In this document: positions 38,401 to 53,479 of the stretch, piece by piece
How the letters are laid out: the number at the start of each line of letters is the position of its first letter
Numbering within the stretch: position 1 is the first letter of the stretch
NCBI GenBank assembly: GCA_963082975.1
Contig: OY720350.1
Location: forward strand, 11,812,910 to 11,876,909
From: Labia minor
Taxonomy: Eukaryota > Arthropoda > Insecta > Dermaptera > Spongiphoridae
Direction: 5' to 3'
Length of the DNA stretch: 64,000 nucleotides
Made by a program: the position numbers and the translations under genes
Notes under the pieces: generated by a model
Databases searched by the model: none
The model's input: the letters and a program-made list of their open reading frames with translations, nothing else
Told to the model about the DNA's origin: nothing

Positions 38401-40242
38401 AAATATTAAAAAAATATATTATTGATATTTCTGATGAATAATTATTTTTTTATGCCGAAAACCTAGGGTCATCCTACGATGACCTTTCATAATTTTTACG
38501 GTAAAATTAAAAAATGAAATTTTTAAAAATAAATAATAAATTCGTTCATTTTACATCCTAAAAATATTAAAAAAATACATTATTCATATTTCTTAGTAAA
38601 AATTATTTTTTTATGCCGAAAACCTAGGGTCATCCTACGATGACCTTTCATAATTTTTAAGTTAAGATTAAAAAATGAAATGTTTTAAAAAAAATAATAA
38701 ATTCGTTCATTTTACATCATAAAAATATTAAAAAAATATATTATTCATATTTATTACTAAAAATTATTTTTTTATGCCGAAAACCTAAGGTCATCCTACG
38801 ATGACCTTTCATAATTTTTTCGGTAAAATTAAAAAATGAAATTTTTAAAAATAAATAATAAATTCGTTCATTTTACATCATAAAAATATTAAAAAAATAT
38901 ATTATTCATATATCTAATTAAAAATTATTTTTTTATGCCGAAAACCTAGGGTCATCCTACGATGACCTTTCATAATTTTTTCTGTAAAATTAAAAAATGA
39001 AATGTTTTAAAAAATATAATAAATTCGTTCATTTTACATCATAAAAATATTAAAAAAATATATTATTGATATTTCTGATGAATAATTATTTTTTATGCCG
39101 AAAATCTAGGGTCATCCTACGATGACCTTTCATAATTTTTTCGGTAAAATTAAAAAATGAAATTTTTAAAAATAAATAATAAATTCGTTCATTTTACATC
39201 ATAAAAATATTAAAAAAATATATTATTCATATTTCTAATTAAAAATTATTTTTTTATGCCGAAAACCTAGGGTCATCCTACGATGACCTTTCATAATTTT
39301 TTCTGTAAAATTAAAAAATGAAATGTTTTAAAAAAAATAATAAATTCGTTCTTTTTACATCATAAAAATATTAAGAAAATATATTATTGATATTTCTGAT
39401 GAATAATTATTTTTTAATGCCGAAAATCTAGGGTCATCCTACGATGACCTTTCATAATATTTTCGGTAAAATTAAAAAATGAAATGTTTTAAAAAAAATA
39501 ATAAATTCGTTCATTTTACATTATAAAAATATTAAAAAAATATATTATTGATATTTCTGATGAATAATTATTTTTTTATGCCGAAAACCTAGGGTCATCC
39601 TACGATGACCTTTCATAATTTTTACGGTAAAATTAAACAATGTAATTTTTAAAAATAAATAATATATTCGTTCATTTTACATCATAAAAATATTAAAAAA
39701 ATATATTATTCATATTTATTACTAAAAATTATTTTTTTATGCCGAAAACCTAAGGTCATCCTACTATGACCTTTCATAATATTTTCGGTAAAATTAAAAA
39801 ATGAAATTTTTAAAAATAAATAATAAATTCGTTCATTTTACATCATAAAAATATTAAAAAAATATATTATTCATATATCTAATTAAAAATTATTTTTTTA
39901 TGCCGAAAACCTAGGGTCATCCTACGATGACCTTTCATAATTTTTTCTGTAAAATTAAAAAATGAAATGTTTTAAAAATAAATAATAAATTCGTTCATTT
40001 TACATCATAAAAATATTAAAAAAATATATTATTCATATTTCTAGTTAAAAATTATTTTTTTATGCCGAAAACCTAGGGTCATCCTACGATGACCTTTCAT
40101 AATTTTTTCTGTAAAATTAAAAAATGAAATGTTTTAAAAAAAATAATAAATTCGTTCATTTTACATCATAAAAATATTAAAAAAATATATTATTGATATT
40201 TCTGATGAATAATTATTTTTTATGCCGAAAATCTAGGGTCAT
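35421..40242. repeat. 15-monomer HOR (2,411 bp) tandem pair, first occurrence
   Basis: Anchors 2,411 bp apart include TCTACGATG after GGTCAT (35421/37832), AAAATACATT (36161/38572), AATTTTTAAG (36241/38652) and the TTAAGAAAATAT monomer (36964/39375). The TCCTACTATGACC variant also belongs to this unit. The unit starts at an arbitrary point because the repeat is tandem. Confidence 0.88.
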
Positions 40243-43200
40243 CCTACGATGACCTTTCATAATTTTTTCGGTAAAATTAAAAAATGAAATTTTTAAAAAT
40301 AAATAATAAATTCGTTCATTTTACATCATAAAAATATTAAAAAAATATATTATTCATATTTCTAATTAAAAATTATTTTTTTATGCCGAAAACCTAGGGT
40401 CATCCTACGATGACCTTTCATAATTTTTACGGTAAAATTAAACAATGAAATTTTTAAAAATAAATAATATATTCGTTCATTTTACATCATAAAAATATTA
40501 AAAAAATATATTATTCATATTTCTAATTAAAAATTATTTTTTTATGCCGAAAACCTAGGGTCATCCTACGATGACCTTTCATAATATTTTCGGTAAAATT
40601 AAAAAATGAAATTTTTAAAAATAAATAATAAATTCGTTCATTTAACATCATAAAAATATTAAAAAAATATATTATTGATATTTCTGATGAATAATTATTT
40701 TTTATGCCGAAAATCTAGGGTCATCCTACGATGACCTTTCATAATTTTTTCGGTAAAATTAAAAAATGAAATTTTTAAAAATAAATAATAAATTCGTTCA
40801 TTTTACATCATAAAAATATTAAAAAAATATATTATTGATATTTCTGATGAATAATTATTTTTTATGCCGAAAATCTAGGGTCATCCTACGATGACCTTTC
40901 ATAATTTTTTCTGTAAAATTAAAAAATGAAATGTTTTAAAAAAAATAATAAATTCGTTCATTTTACATCATAAAATTATTAAAAAAATATATTATTGATA
41001 TTTCTGATGAATAATTATTTTTTATGCCGAAAATCTAGGGTCATCCTACGATGACCTTTCATAATTTTTTCGGTAAAATTAAAAAATGAAATGTTTTAAA
41101 AAAAATAATAAATTCGTTCATTTTACATTATAAAAATATTAAAAAAATATATTATTGATATTTCTGATGAATAATTATTTTTTTATGCCGAAAACCTAGG
41201 GTCATCCTACGATGACCTTTCATAATTTTTACGGTAAAATTAAAAAATGAAATTTTTAAAAATAAATAATAAATTCGTTCATTTTACATCCTAAAAATAT
41301 TAAAAAAATATATTATTCATATTTCTTAGTAAAAATTATTTTTTTATGCCGAAAACCTAGGGTCATCCTACGATGACCTTTCATAATTTTTACGGTAAGA
41401 TTAAAAAATGAAATGTTTTAAAAAAAATAATAAATTCGTTCATTTTACATCATAAAAATATTAAAAAAATATATTATTCATATTTATTACTAAAAATTAT
41501 TTTTTTATGCCGAAAACCTAAGGTCATCCTACGATGACCTTTCATAATTTTTTCGGTAAAATTAAAAAATGAAATTTTTAAAAATAAATAATAAATTCGT
41601 TCATTTTACATCATAAAAATATTAAAAAAATATATTATTCATATATCTAATTAAAAATTATTTTTTTATGCCGAAAACCTAGGGTCATCCTACGATGACC
41701 TTTCATAATTTTTTCTGTAAAATTAAAAAATGAAATGTTTTAAAAAATATAATAAATTCGTTCATTTTACATCATAAAAATATTAAAAAAATATATTATT
41801 GATATTTCTGATGAATAATTATTTTTTATGCCGAAAATCTAGGGTCATCCTACGATGACCTTTCATAATTTTTTCGGTAAAATTAAAAAATGAAATTTTT
41901 AAAAATAAATAATAAATTCGTTCATTTTACATCATAAAAATATTAAAAAAATATATTATTCATATTTCTAATTAAAAATTATTTTTTTATGCCGAAAACC
42001 TAGGGTCATCCTACGATGACCTTTCATAATTTTTTCTGTAAAATTAAAAAATGAAATGTTTTAAAAAAAATAATAAATTCGTTCTTTTTACATCATAAAA
42101 ATATTAAGAAAATATATTATTGATATTTCTGATGAATAATTATTTTTTAATGCCGAAAATCTAGGGTCATCCTACGATGACCTTTCATAATATTTTCGGT
42201 AAAATTAAAAAATGAAATGTTTTAAAAAAAATAATAAATTCGTTCATTTTACATTATAAAAATATTAAAAAAATATATTATTGATATTTCTGATGAATAA
42301 TTATTTTTTTATGCCGAAAACCTAGGGTCATCCTACGATGACCTTTCATAATTTTTACGGTAAAATTAAACAATGTAATTTTTAAAAATAAATAATATAT
42401 TCGTTCATTTTACATCATAAAAATATTAAAAAAATATATTATTCATATTTATTACTAAAAATTATTTTTTTATGCCGAAAACCTAAGGTCATCCTACTAT
42501 GACCTTTCATAATATTTTCGGTAAAATTAAAAAATGAAATTTTTAAAAATAAATAATAAATTCGTTCATTTTACATCATAAAAATATTAAAAAAATATAT
42601 TATTCATATATCTAATTAAAAATTATTTTTTTATGCCGAAAACCTAGGGTCATCCTACGATGACCTTTCATAATTTTTTCTGTAAAATTAAAAAATGAAA
42701 TGTTTTAAAAATAAATAATAAATTCGTTCATTTTACATCATAAAAATATTAAAAAAATATATTATTCATATTTCTAGTTAAAAATTATTTTTTTATGCCG
42801 AAAACCTAGGGTCATCCTACGATGACCTTTCATAATTTTTTCTGTAAAATTAAAAAATGAAATGTTTTAAAAAAAATAATAAATTCGTTCATTTTACATC
42901 ATAAAAATATTAAAAAAATATATTATTGATATTTCTGATGAATAATTATTTTTTATGCCGAAAATCTAGGGTCATCCTACGATGACCTTTCATAATTTTT
43001 TCGGTAAAATTAAAAAATGAAATTTTTAAAAATAAATAATAAATTCGTTCATTTTACATCATAAAAATATTAAAAAAATATATTATTCATATTTCTAATT
43101 AAAAATTATTTTTTTATGCCGAAAACCTAGGGTCATCCTACGATGACCTTTCATAATTTTTACGGTAAAATTAAACAATGAAATTTTTAAAAATAAATAA

Positions 43201-44420
43201 TATATTCGTTCATTTTACATCATAAAAATATTAAAAAAATATATTATTCATATTTCTAATTAAAAATTATTTTTTTATGCCGAAAACCTAGGGTCATCCT
43301 ACGATGACCTTTCATAATATTTTCGGTAAAATTAAAAAATGAAATTTTTAAAAATAAATAATAAATTCGTTCATTTAACATCATAAAAATATTAAAAAAA
43401 TATATTATTGATATTTCTGATGAATAATTATTTTTTATGCCGAAAATCTAGGGTCATCCTACGATGACCTTTCATAATTTTTTCGGTAAAATTAAAAAAT
43501 GAAATTTTTAAAAATAAATAATAAATTCGTTCATTTTACATCATAAAAATATTAAAAAAATATATTATTGATATTTCTGATGAATAATTATTTTTTATGC
43601 CGAAAATCTAGGGTCATCCTACGATGACCTTTCATAATTTTTTCTGTAAAATTAAAAAATGAAATGTTTTAAAAAAAATAATAAATTCGTTCATTTTACA
43701 TCATAAAATTATTAAAAAAATATATTATTGATATTTCTGATGAATAATTATTTTTTATGCCGAAAATCTAGGGTCATCCTACGATGACCTTTCATAATTT
43801 TTTCGGTAAAATTAAAAAATGAAATGTTTTAAAAAAAATAATAAATTCGTTCATTTTACATTATAAAAATATTAAAAAAATATATTATTGATATTTCTGA
43901 TGAATAATTATTTTTTTATGCCGAAAACCTAGGGTCATCCTACGATGACCTTTCATAATTTTTACGGTAAAATTAAAAAATGAAATTTTTAAAAATAAAT
44001 AATAAATTCGTTCATTTTACATCCTAAAAATATTAAAAAAATATATTATTCATATTTCTTAGTAAAAATTATTTTTTTATGCCGAAAACCTAGGGTCATC
44101 CTACGATGACCTTTCATAATTTTTACGGTAAGATTAAAAAATGAAATGTTTTAAAAAAAATAATAAATTCGTTCATTTTACATCATAAAAATATTAAAAA
44201 AATATATTATTCATATTTATTACTAAAAATTATTTTTTTATGCCGAAAACCTAAGGTCATCCTACGATGACCTTTCATAATTTTTTCGGTAAAATTAAAA
44301 AATGAAATTTTTAAAAATAAATAATAAATTCGTTCATTTTACATCATAAAAATATTAAAAAAATATATTATTCATATATCTAATTAAAAATTATTTTTTT
44401 ATGCCGAAAACCTAGGGTCA

Positions 44421-47400
44421 TCCTACGATGACCTTTCATAATTTTTACGGTAAAATTAAAAAATGAAATTTTTAAAAATAAATAATAAATTCGTTCATTT
44501 TACATCCTAAAAATATTAAAAAAATACATTATTCATATTTCTTAGTAAAAATTATTTTTTTATGCCGAAAACCTAGGGTCATCCTACGATGACCTTTCAT
44601 AATTTTTAAGTTAAGATTAAAAAATGAAATGTTTTAAAAAAAATAATAAATTCGTTCATTTTACATCATAAAAATATTAAAAAAATATATTATTCATATT
44701 TATTACTAAAAATTATTTTTTTATGCCGAAAACCTAAGGTCATCCTACGATGACCTTTCATAATTTTTTCGGTAAAATTAAAAAATGAAATTTTTAAAAA
44801 TAAATAATAAATTCGTTCATTTTACATCATAAAAATATTAAAAAAATATATTATTCATATATCTAATTAAAAATTATTTTTTTATGCCGAAAACCTAGGG
44901 TCATCCTACGATGACCTTTCATAATTTTTTCTGTAAAATTAAAAAATGAAATGTTTTAAAAAATATAATAAATTCGTTCATTTTACATCATAAAAATATT
45001 AAAAAAATATATTATTGATATTTCTGATGAATAATTATTTTTTATGCCGAAAATCTAGGGTCATCCTACGATGACCTTTCATAATTTTTTCGGTAAAATT
45101 AAAAAATGAAATTTTTAAAAATAAATAATAAATTCGTTCATTTTACATCATAAAAATATTAAAAAAATATATTATTCATATTTCTAATTAAAAATTATTT
45201 TTTTATGCCGAAAACCTAGGGTCATCCTACGATGACCTTTCATAATTTTTTCTGTAAAATTAAAAAATGAAATGTTTTAAAAAAAATAATAAATTCGTTC
45301 TTTTTACATCATAAAAATATTAAGAAAATATATTATTGATATTTCTGATGAATAATTATTTTTTAATGCCGAAAATCTAGGGTCATCCTACGATGACCTT
45401 TCATAATATTTTCGGTAAAATTAAAAAATGAAATGTTTTAAAAAAAATAATAAATTCGTTCATTTTACATTATAAAAATATTAAAAAAATATATTATTGA
45501 TATTTCTGATGAATAATTATTTTTTTATGCCGAAAACCTAGGGTCATCCTACGATGACCTTTCATAATTTTTACGGTAAAATTAAACAATGTAATTTTTA
45601 AAAATAAATAATATATTCGTTCATTTTACATCATAAAAATATTAAAAAAATATATTATTCATATTTATTACTAAAAATTATTTTTTTATGCCGAAAACCT
45701 AAGGTCATCCTACTATGACCTTTCATAATATTTTCGGTAAAATTAAAAAATGAAATTTTTAAAAATAAATAATAAATTCGTTCATTTTACATCATAAAAA
45801 TATTAAAAAAATATATTATTCATATATCTAATTAAAAATTATTTTTTTATGCCGAAAACCTAGGGTCATCCTACGATGACCTTTCATAATTTTTTCTGTA
45901 AAATTAAAAAATGAAATGTTTTAAAAATAAATAATAAATTCGTTCATTTTACATCATAAAAATATTAAAAAAATATATTATTCATATTTCTAGTTAAAAA
46001 TTATTTTTTTATGCCGAAAACCTAGGGTCATCCTACGATGACCTTTCATAATTTTTTCTGTAAAATTAAAAAATGAAATGTTTTAAAAAAAATAATAAAT
46101 TCGTTCATTTTACATCATAAAAATATTAAAAAAATATATTATTGATATTTCTGATGAATAATTATTTTTTATGCCGAAAATCTAGGGTCATTCTACGATG
46201 ACCTTTCATAATTTTTTCGGTAAAATTAAAAAATGAAATTTTTAAAAATAAATAATAAATTCGTTCATTTTACATCATAAAAATATTAAAAAAATATATT
46301 ATTGATATTTCTGATGAATAATTATTTTTTATGCCGAAAATCTAGGGTCATCCTACGATGACCTTTCATAATTTTTTCTGTAAAATTAAAAAATGAAATG
46401 TTTTAAAAAAAATAATAAATTCGTTCATTTTACATCATAAAAATATTAAAAAAATATATTATTGATATTTCTGATGAATAATTATTTTTTATGCCGAAAA
46501 TCTAGGGTCATCCTACGATGACCTTTCATAATTTTTTCTGTAAAATTAAAAAATGAAATGTTTTAAAAAAAATAATAAATTCGTTCATTTTACATCATAA
46601 AATTATTAAAAAAATATATTATTGATATTTCTGATGAATAATTATTTTTTATGCCGAAAATCTAGGGTCATCCTACGATGACCTTTCATAATTTTTTCGG
46701 TAAAATTAAAAAATGAAATGTTTTAAAAAAAATAATAAATTCGTTCATTTTACATTATAAAAATATTAAAAAAATATATTATTGATATTTCTGATGAATA
46801 ATTATTTTTTTATGCCGAAAACCTAGGGTCATCCTACGATGACCTTTCATAATTTTTACGGTAAAATTAAAAAATGAAATTTTTAAAAATAAATAATAAA
46901 TTCGTTCATTTTACATCCTAAAAATATTAAAAAAATACATTATTCATATTTCTTAGTAAAAATTATTTTTTTATGCCGAAAACCTAGGGTCATCCTACGA
47001 TGACCTTTCATAATTTTTAAGTTAAGATTAAAAAATGAAATGTTTTAAAAAAAATAATAAATTCGTTCATTTTACATCATAAAAATATTAAAAAAATATA
47101 TTATTCATATTTATTACTAAAAATTATTTTTTTATGCCGAAAACCTAAGGTCATCCTACGATGACCTTTCATAATTTTTTCGGTAAAATTAAAAAATGAA
47201 ATTTTTAAAAATAAATAATAAATTCGTTCATTTTACATCATAAAAATATTAAAAAAATATATTATTCATATATCTAATTAAAAATTATTTTTTTATGCCG
47301 AAAACCTAGGGTCATCCTACGATGACCTTTCATAATTTTTTCTGTAAAATTAAAAAATGAAATGTTTTAAAAAATATAATAAATTCGTTCATTTTACATC

Positions 47401-48235
47401 ATAAAAATATTAAAAAAATATATTATTGATATTTCTGATGAATAATTATTTTTTATGCCGAAAATCTAGGGTCATCCTACGATGACCTTTCATAATTTTT
47501 TCGGTAAAATTAAAAAATGAAATTTTTAAAAATAAATAATAAATTCGTTCATTTTACATCATAAAAATATTAAAAAAATATATTATTCATATTTCTAATT
47601 AAAAATTATTTTTTTATGCCGAAAACCTAGGGTCATCCTACGATGACCTTTCATAATTTTTTCTGTAAAATTAAAAAATGAAATGTTTTAAAAAAAATAA
47701 TAAATTCGTTCTTTTTACATCATAAAAATATTAAGAAAATATATTATTGATATTTCTGATGAATAATTATTTTTTAATGCCGAAAATCTAGGGTCATCCT
47801 ACGATGACCTTTCATAATATTTTCGGTAAAATTAAAAAATGAAATGTTTTAAAAAAAATAATAAATTCGTTCATTTTACATTATAAAAATATTAAAAAAA
47901 TATATTATTGATATTTCTGATGAATAATTATTTTTTTATGCCGAAAACCTAGGGTCATCCTACGATGACCTTTCATAATTTTTACGGTAAAATTAAACAA
48001 TGTAATTTTTAAAAATAAATAATATATTCGTTCATTTTACATCATAAAAATATTAAAAAAATATATTATTCATATTTATTACTAAAAATTATTTTTTTAT
48101 GCCGAAAACCTAAGGTCATCCTACTATGACCTTTCATAATATTTTCGGTAAAATTAAAAAATGAAATTTTTAAAAATAAATAATAAATTCGTTCATTTTA
48201 CATCATAAAAATATTAAAAAAATATATTATTCATA
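44421..48235. repeat. 15-monomer HOR pair, second occurrence (offset 8,360 bp)
   Basis: The same linked variants return exactly 8,360 bp downstream: AAAATACATT at 44521 and 46932, AATTTTTAAG at 44601 and 47012, TTAAGAAAATAT at 45324 and 47735. The left edge is a junction monomer with a D-type head (near 44371) on a body that follows an A-type head at 36.0 kb. The right edge drops the D-type monomer found at about 39.87 kb and goes directly to a G-type head (near 48236). Confidence 0.87.
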
Positions 48236-51200
48236 TTTCTAGTTAAAAATTATTTTTTTATGCCGAAAACCTAGGGTCATCCTACGATGACCTTTCATAA
48301 TTTTTTCTGTAAAATTAAAAAATGAAATGTTTTAAAAAAAATAATAAATTCGTTCATTTTACATCATAAAAATATTAAAAAAATATATTATTGATATTTC
48401 TGATGAATAATTATTTTTTATGCCGAAAATCTAGGGTCATCCTACGATGACCTTTCATAATTTTTTCGGTAAAATTAAAAAATGAAATTTTTAAAAATAA
48501 ATAATAAATTCGTTCATTTTACATCATAAAAATATTAAAAAAATATATTATTCATATTTCTAATTAAAAATTATTTTTTTATGCCGAAAACCTAGGGTCA
48601 TCCTACGATGACCTTTCATAATTTTTACGGTAAAATTAAACAATGAAATTTTTAAAAATAAATAATATATTCGTTCATTTTACATCATAAAAATATTAAA
48701 AAAATATATTATTCATATTTATTACTAAAAATTATTTTTTTATGCCGAAAACCTAAGGTCATCCTACGATGACCTTTCATAATTTTTTCGGTAAAATTAA
48801 AAAATGAAATTTTTAAAAATAAATAATAAATTCGTTCATTTTACATCATAAAAATATTAAAAAAATATATTATTGATATTTCTGATGAATAATTATTTTT
48901 TATGCCGAAAATCTAGGGTCATCCTACGATGACCTTTCATAATTTTTTCGGTAAAATTAAAAAATGAAATTTTTAAAAATAAATAATAAATTCGTTCATT
49001 TTACATCATAAAAATATTAAAAAAATATATTATTGATATTTCTGATGAATAATTATTTTTTATGCCGAAAATCTAGGGTCATCCTACGATGACCTTTCAT
49101 AATTTTTTCTGTAAAATTAAAAAATGAAATGTTTTAAAAAAAATAATAAATTCGTTCATTTTACATCATAAAATTATTAAAAAAATATATTATTGATATT
49201 TCTGATGAATAATTATTTTTTATGCCGAAAATCTAGGGTCATCCTACGATGACCTTTCATAATTTTTTCGGTAAAATTAAAAAATGAAATGTTTTAAAAA
49301 AAATAATAAATTCGTTCATTTTACATTATAAAAATATTAAAAAAATATATTATTGATATTTCTGATGAATAATTATTTTTTTATGCCGAAAACCTAGGGT
49401 CATCCTACGATGACCTTTCATAATTTTTACGGTAAAATTAAAAAATGAAATTTTTAAAAATAAATAATAAATTCGTTCATTTTACATCCTAAAAATATTA
49501 AAAAAATATATTATTCATATTTCTTAGTAAAAATTATTTTTTTATGCCGAAAACCTAGGGTCATCCTACGATGACCTTTCATAATTTTTACGGTAAGATT
49601 AAAAAATGAAATGTTTTAAAAAAAATAATAAATTCGTTCATTTTACATCATAAAAATATTAAAAAAATATATTATTCATATTTATTACTAAAAATTATTT
49701 TTTTATGCCGAAAACCTAAGGTCATCCTACGATGACCTTTCATAATTTTTTCGGTAAAATTAAAAAATGAAATTTTTAAAAATAAATAATAAATTCGTTC
49801 ATTTTACATCATAAAAATATTAAAAAAATATATTATTCATATATCTAATTAAAAATTATTTTTTTATGCCGAAAACCTAGGGTCATCCTACGATGACCTT
49901 TCATAATTTTTTCTGTAAAATTAAAAAATGAAATGTTTTAAAAAAAATAATAAATTCGTTCATTTTACATCATAAAAATATTAAAAAAATATATTATTGA
50001 TATTTCTGATGAATAATTATTTTTTATGCCGAAAATCTAGGGTCATCCTACGATGACCTTTCATAATTTTTTCTGTAAAATTAAAAAATGAAATGTTTTA
50101 AAAAAAATAATAAATTCGTTCATTTTACATCATAAAATTATTAAAAAAATATATTATTGATATTTCTGATGAATAATTATTTTTTATGCCGAAAACCTAG
50201 GGTCATCCTACGATGACCTTTCATAATTTTTTCTGTAAAATTAAAAAATGAAATGTTTTAAAAAAAATAATAAATTCGTTCTTTTTACATCATAAAAATA
50301 TTAAGAAAATATATTATTGATATTTCTGATGAATAATTATTTTTTAATGCCGAAAATCTAGGGTCATCCTACGATGACCTTTCATAATATTTTCGGTAAA
50401 ATTAAAAAATGAAATGTTTTAAAAAAAATAATAAATTCGTTCATTTTACATTATAAAAATATTAAAAAAATATATTATTGATATTTCTGATGAATAATTA
50501 TTTTTTTATGCCGAAAACCTAGGGTCATCCTACGATGACCTTTCATAATTTTTACGGTAAAATTAAACAATGTAATTTTTAAAAATAAATAATATATTCG
50601 TTCATTTTACATCATAAAAATATTAAAAAAATATATTATTCATATTTATTACTAAAAATTATTTTTTTATGCCGAAAACCTAAGGTCATCCTACGATGAC
50701 CTTTCATAATATTTTCGGTAAAATTAAAAAATGAAATTTTTAAAAATAAATAATAAATTCGTTCATTTTACATCATAAAAATATTAAAAAAATATATTAT
50801 TCATATATCTAATTAAAAATTATTTTTTTATGCCGAAAATCTAGGGTCATCCTACGATGACCTTTCATAATTTTTTCGGTAAAATTAAAAAATGAAATTT
50901 TTAAAAATAAATAATAAATTCGTTCATTTTACATCATAAAAATATTAAAAAAATATATTAGTCATATTTCTAATTAAAAATTATTTTTTTATGCCGAAAA
51001 CTTAGGGTCATCCTACGATGACCTTTCATAATTTTTTCTGTAAAATTAAAAAATGAAATGTTTTAAAAATAAATAATAAATTCGTTCATTTTACATCATA
51101 AAAATATTAAAAAAATATATTATTCATATTTCTAGTTAAAAATTATTTTTTTATGCCGAAAACCTAGGGTCATCCTACGATGACCTTTCATAATTTTTTC

Positions 51201-52419
51201 TGTAAAATTAAAAAATGAAATGTTTTAAAAAAAATAATAAATTCGTTCATTTTACATTATAAAAATATTAAAAAAATATATTATTGATATTTCTGATGAA
51301 TAATTATTTTTTTATGCCGAAAACGTAGGGTCATCCTACGATGACCTTTCATAATTTTTTCGGTAAAATTAAAAAATGAAATGTTTTAAAAAAAATAATA
51401 AATTCGTTCATTTTACATCATAAAAATATTAAAAAAATATATTATTCATATTTCTAATTAAAAATTATTTTTTTATGCCGAAAACCTAGGGTCATCCTAC
51501 GATGACCTTTCATAATTTTTTCTGTAAAATTAAAAAATGAAATGTTTTAAAAAAAATAATAAATTCGTTCATTTTACATCATAAAAATATTAAAAAAATA
51601 TATTATTCATATTTATTAATAAAAATTATTTTTTTATGCCGAAAACCTAAGGTCATCCTACGATGACCTTTCATAATTTTTTCGGTAAAATTAAAAAATG
51701 AAATTTTTAAAAATAAATAATAAATTCGTTCATTTTACATCATAAAAATATTAAAAAAATATATTATTGATATTTCTGATGAATAATTATTTTTTATGCC
51801 GAAAATCTAGGGTCATCCTACGATGACCTTTCATAATTTTTTCGGTAAAATTAAAAAATGAAATTTTTAAAAATAAATAATAAATTCGTTCATTTTACAT
51901 CATAAAAATATTAAAAAAATATATTATTCGTATTTGTAATTAAAAATTATTTTTTTATGCCGAAAACCTAGGGTCATCCTACGATGACCTTTCATAATTT
52001 TTTCTGTAAAATTAAAAAATGAAATGTTTTAAAAATAAATAATAAATTCGTTCATTTTACATCATAAAAATATTAAAAAAATATATTATTCATATTTCTA
52101 ATTAAAAATTATTTTTTTATGCCGAAAACCTAGGGTCATCCTACGATGACCTTTCATAATTTTTTCTGTAAAATTAAAAAATGAAATGTTTTAAAAAAAA
52201 TAATAAATTCGTTCATTTTACATTATAAAAATATTAAAAAAATATATTATTGATATTTCTGATGAATAATTATTTTTTTATGCCTAAAACACAGGGTCAT
52301 CCTACGATGACCTTTCATAATTTTTACGGTAAAATTAAACAATGAAATTTTTAAAAATAAATAATATATTCGTTCATTTTACATCATAAAAATATTAAAA
52401 AAATATATTATTCATATTT

Positions 52420-53070
52420 ATTACTAAAAATTATTTTTTTATGCCGAAAACCTAAGGTCATCCTACGATGACCTTTCATAATTTTTTCGGTAAAATTAAA
52501 AAATGAAATGTTTTAAAAAAAATAATAAATTCGTTCATTTTACATCATAAAAATATTAAAAAAATGTATTATTGATATCTCTGATGAATAATTATTTTTT
52601 ATGCCGAAAATCTAGGGTCATCCTATGATGACCTTTCATAATTTTTACGGTAAAATTAAAAAATGAAATTTTTAAAAATAAATAATAAATTCGTTCATTT
52701 TACATCATAAAAATATTAAAAAAATATATTATTCATTTTTCTTACTGAAATTATTTTTTTATGCCGAAAACCTAAGGTCATCCTACGATGACCTTTCATA
52801 ATTTTTTCGGTAAAATTAAAAAATGAAATGTTTTAAAAAAAATAATAAATTCGTTCATTTTACATCATAAAAATATTAAAAAAATGTATTATTGATATCT
52901 CTGATGAATAATTATTTTTTATGCCGAAAATCTAGGGTCATCCTATGATGACCTTTCATAATTTTTACGGTAAAATTAAAAAATGAAATTTTTAAAAATA
53001 AATAATAAATTCGTTCATTTTACATCATAAAAATATTAAAAAAATATATTATTCATTTTTCTTACTGAAA
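52420..53070. repeat. Tandem dimer duplication (320 bp x 2)
   Basis: A two-monomer unit carrying the rare AAAATGTATT end (52561 and 52881) and GATATCTCTG head (52574 and 52894) is repeated 320 bp apart. The joint monomer (about 52735-52790) has an E-type head, CTTACTGAAATT, but a CCTAAGG body, whereas E-type heads elsewhere go with CCTAGGG. The crossover therefore lies inside it. Confidence 0.85.
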
Positions 53071-53479
53071 TTATTTTTTTATGCCGAAAACCTAGGGTCA
53101 TCCTACGATGACCTTTCATAATTTTTTCTGTAAAATTAAAAAATGAAATGTTTTAAAAAAAATAATAAATTCGTTCATTTTACATCATAAAATTATTAAA
53201 AAAATATATTATTGATATTTCTGATGAATAATTATTTTTTATGCCGAAAATCTAGGTTCATCCTACGATGACCTTTCATAATTTTTTCGGTAAAATTAAA
53301 AAATGAAATGTTTAAAAAAAAATAATAAATTCGTTCATTTTACATCATAAAAATATTAAAAAAATATATTATTCATATTTCTAATTAAAAATTATTTTTT
53401 TATGCCGAAAACCTAGGGTCATCCTACGATGACCTTTCATAATTTTTTCTGTAAAATTAAAAAATGAAATGTTTTAAAA

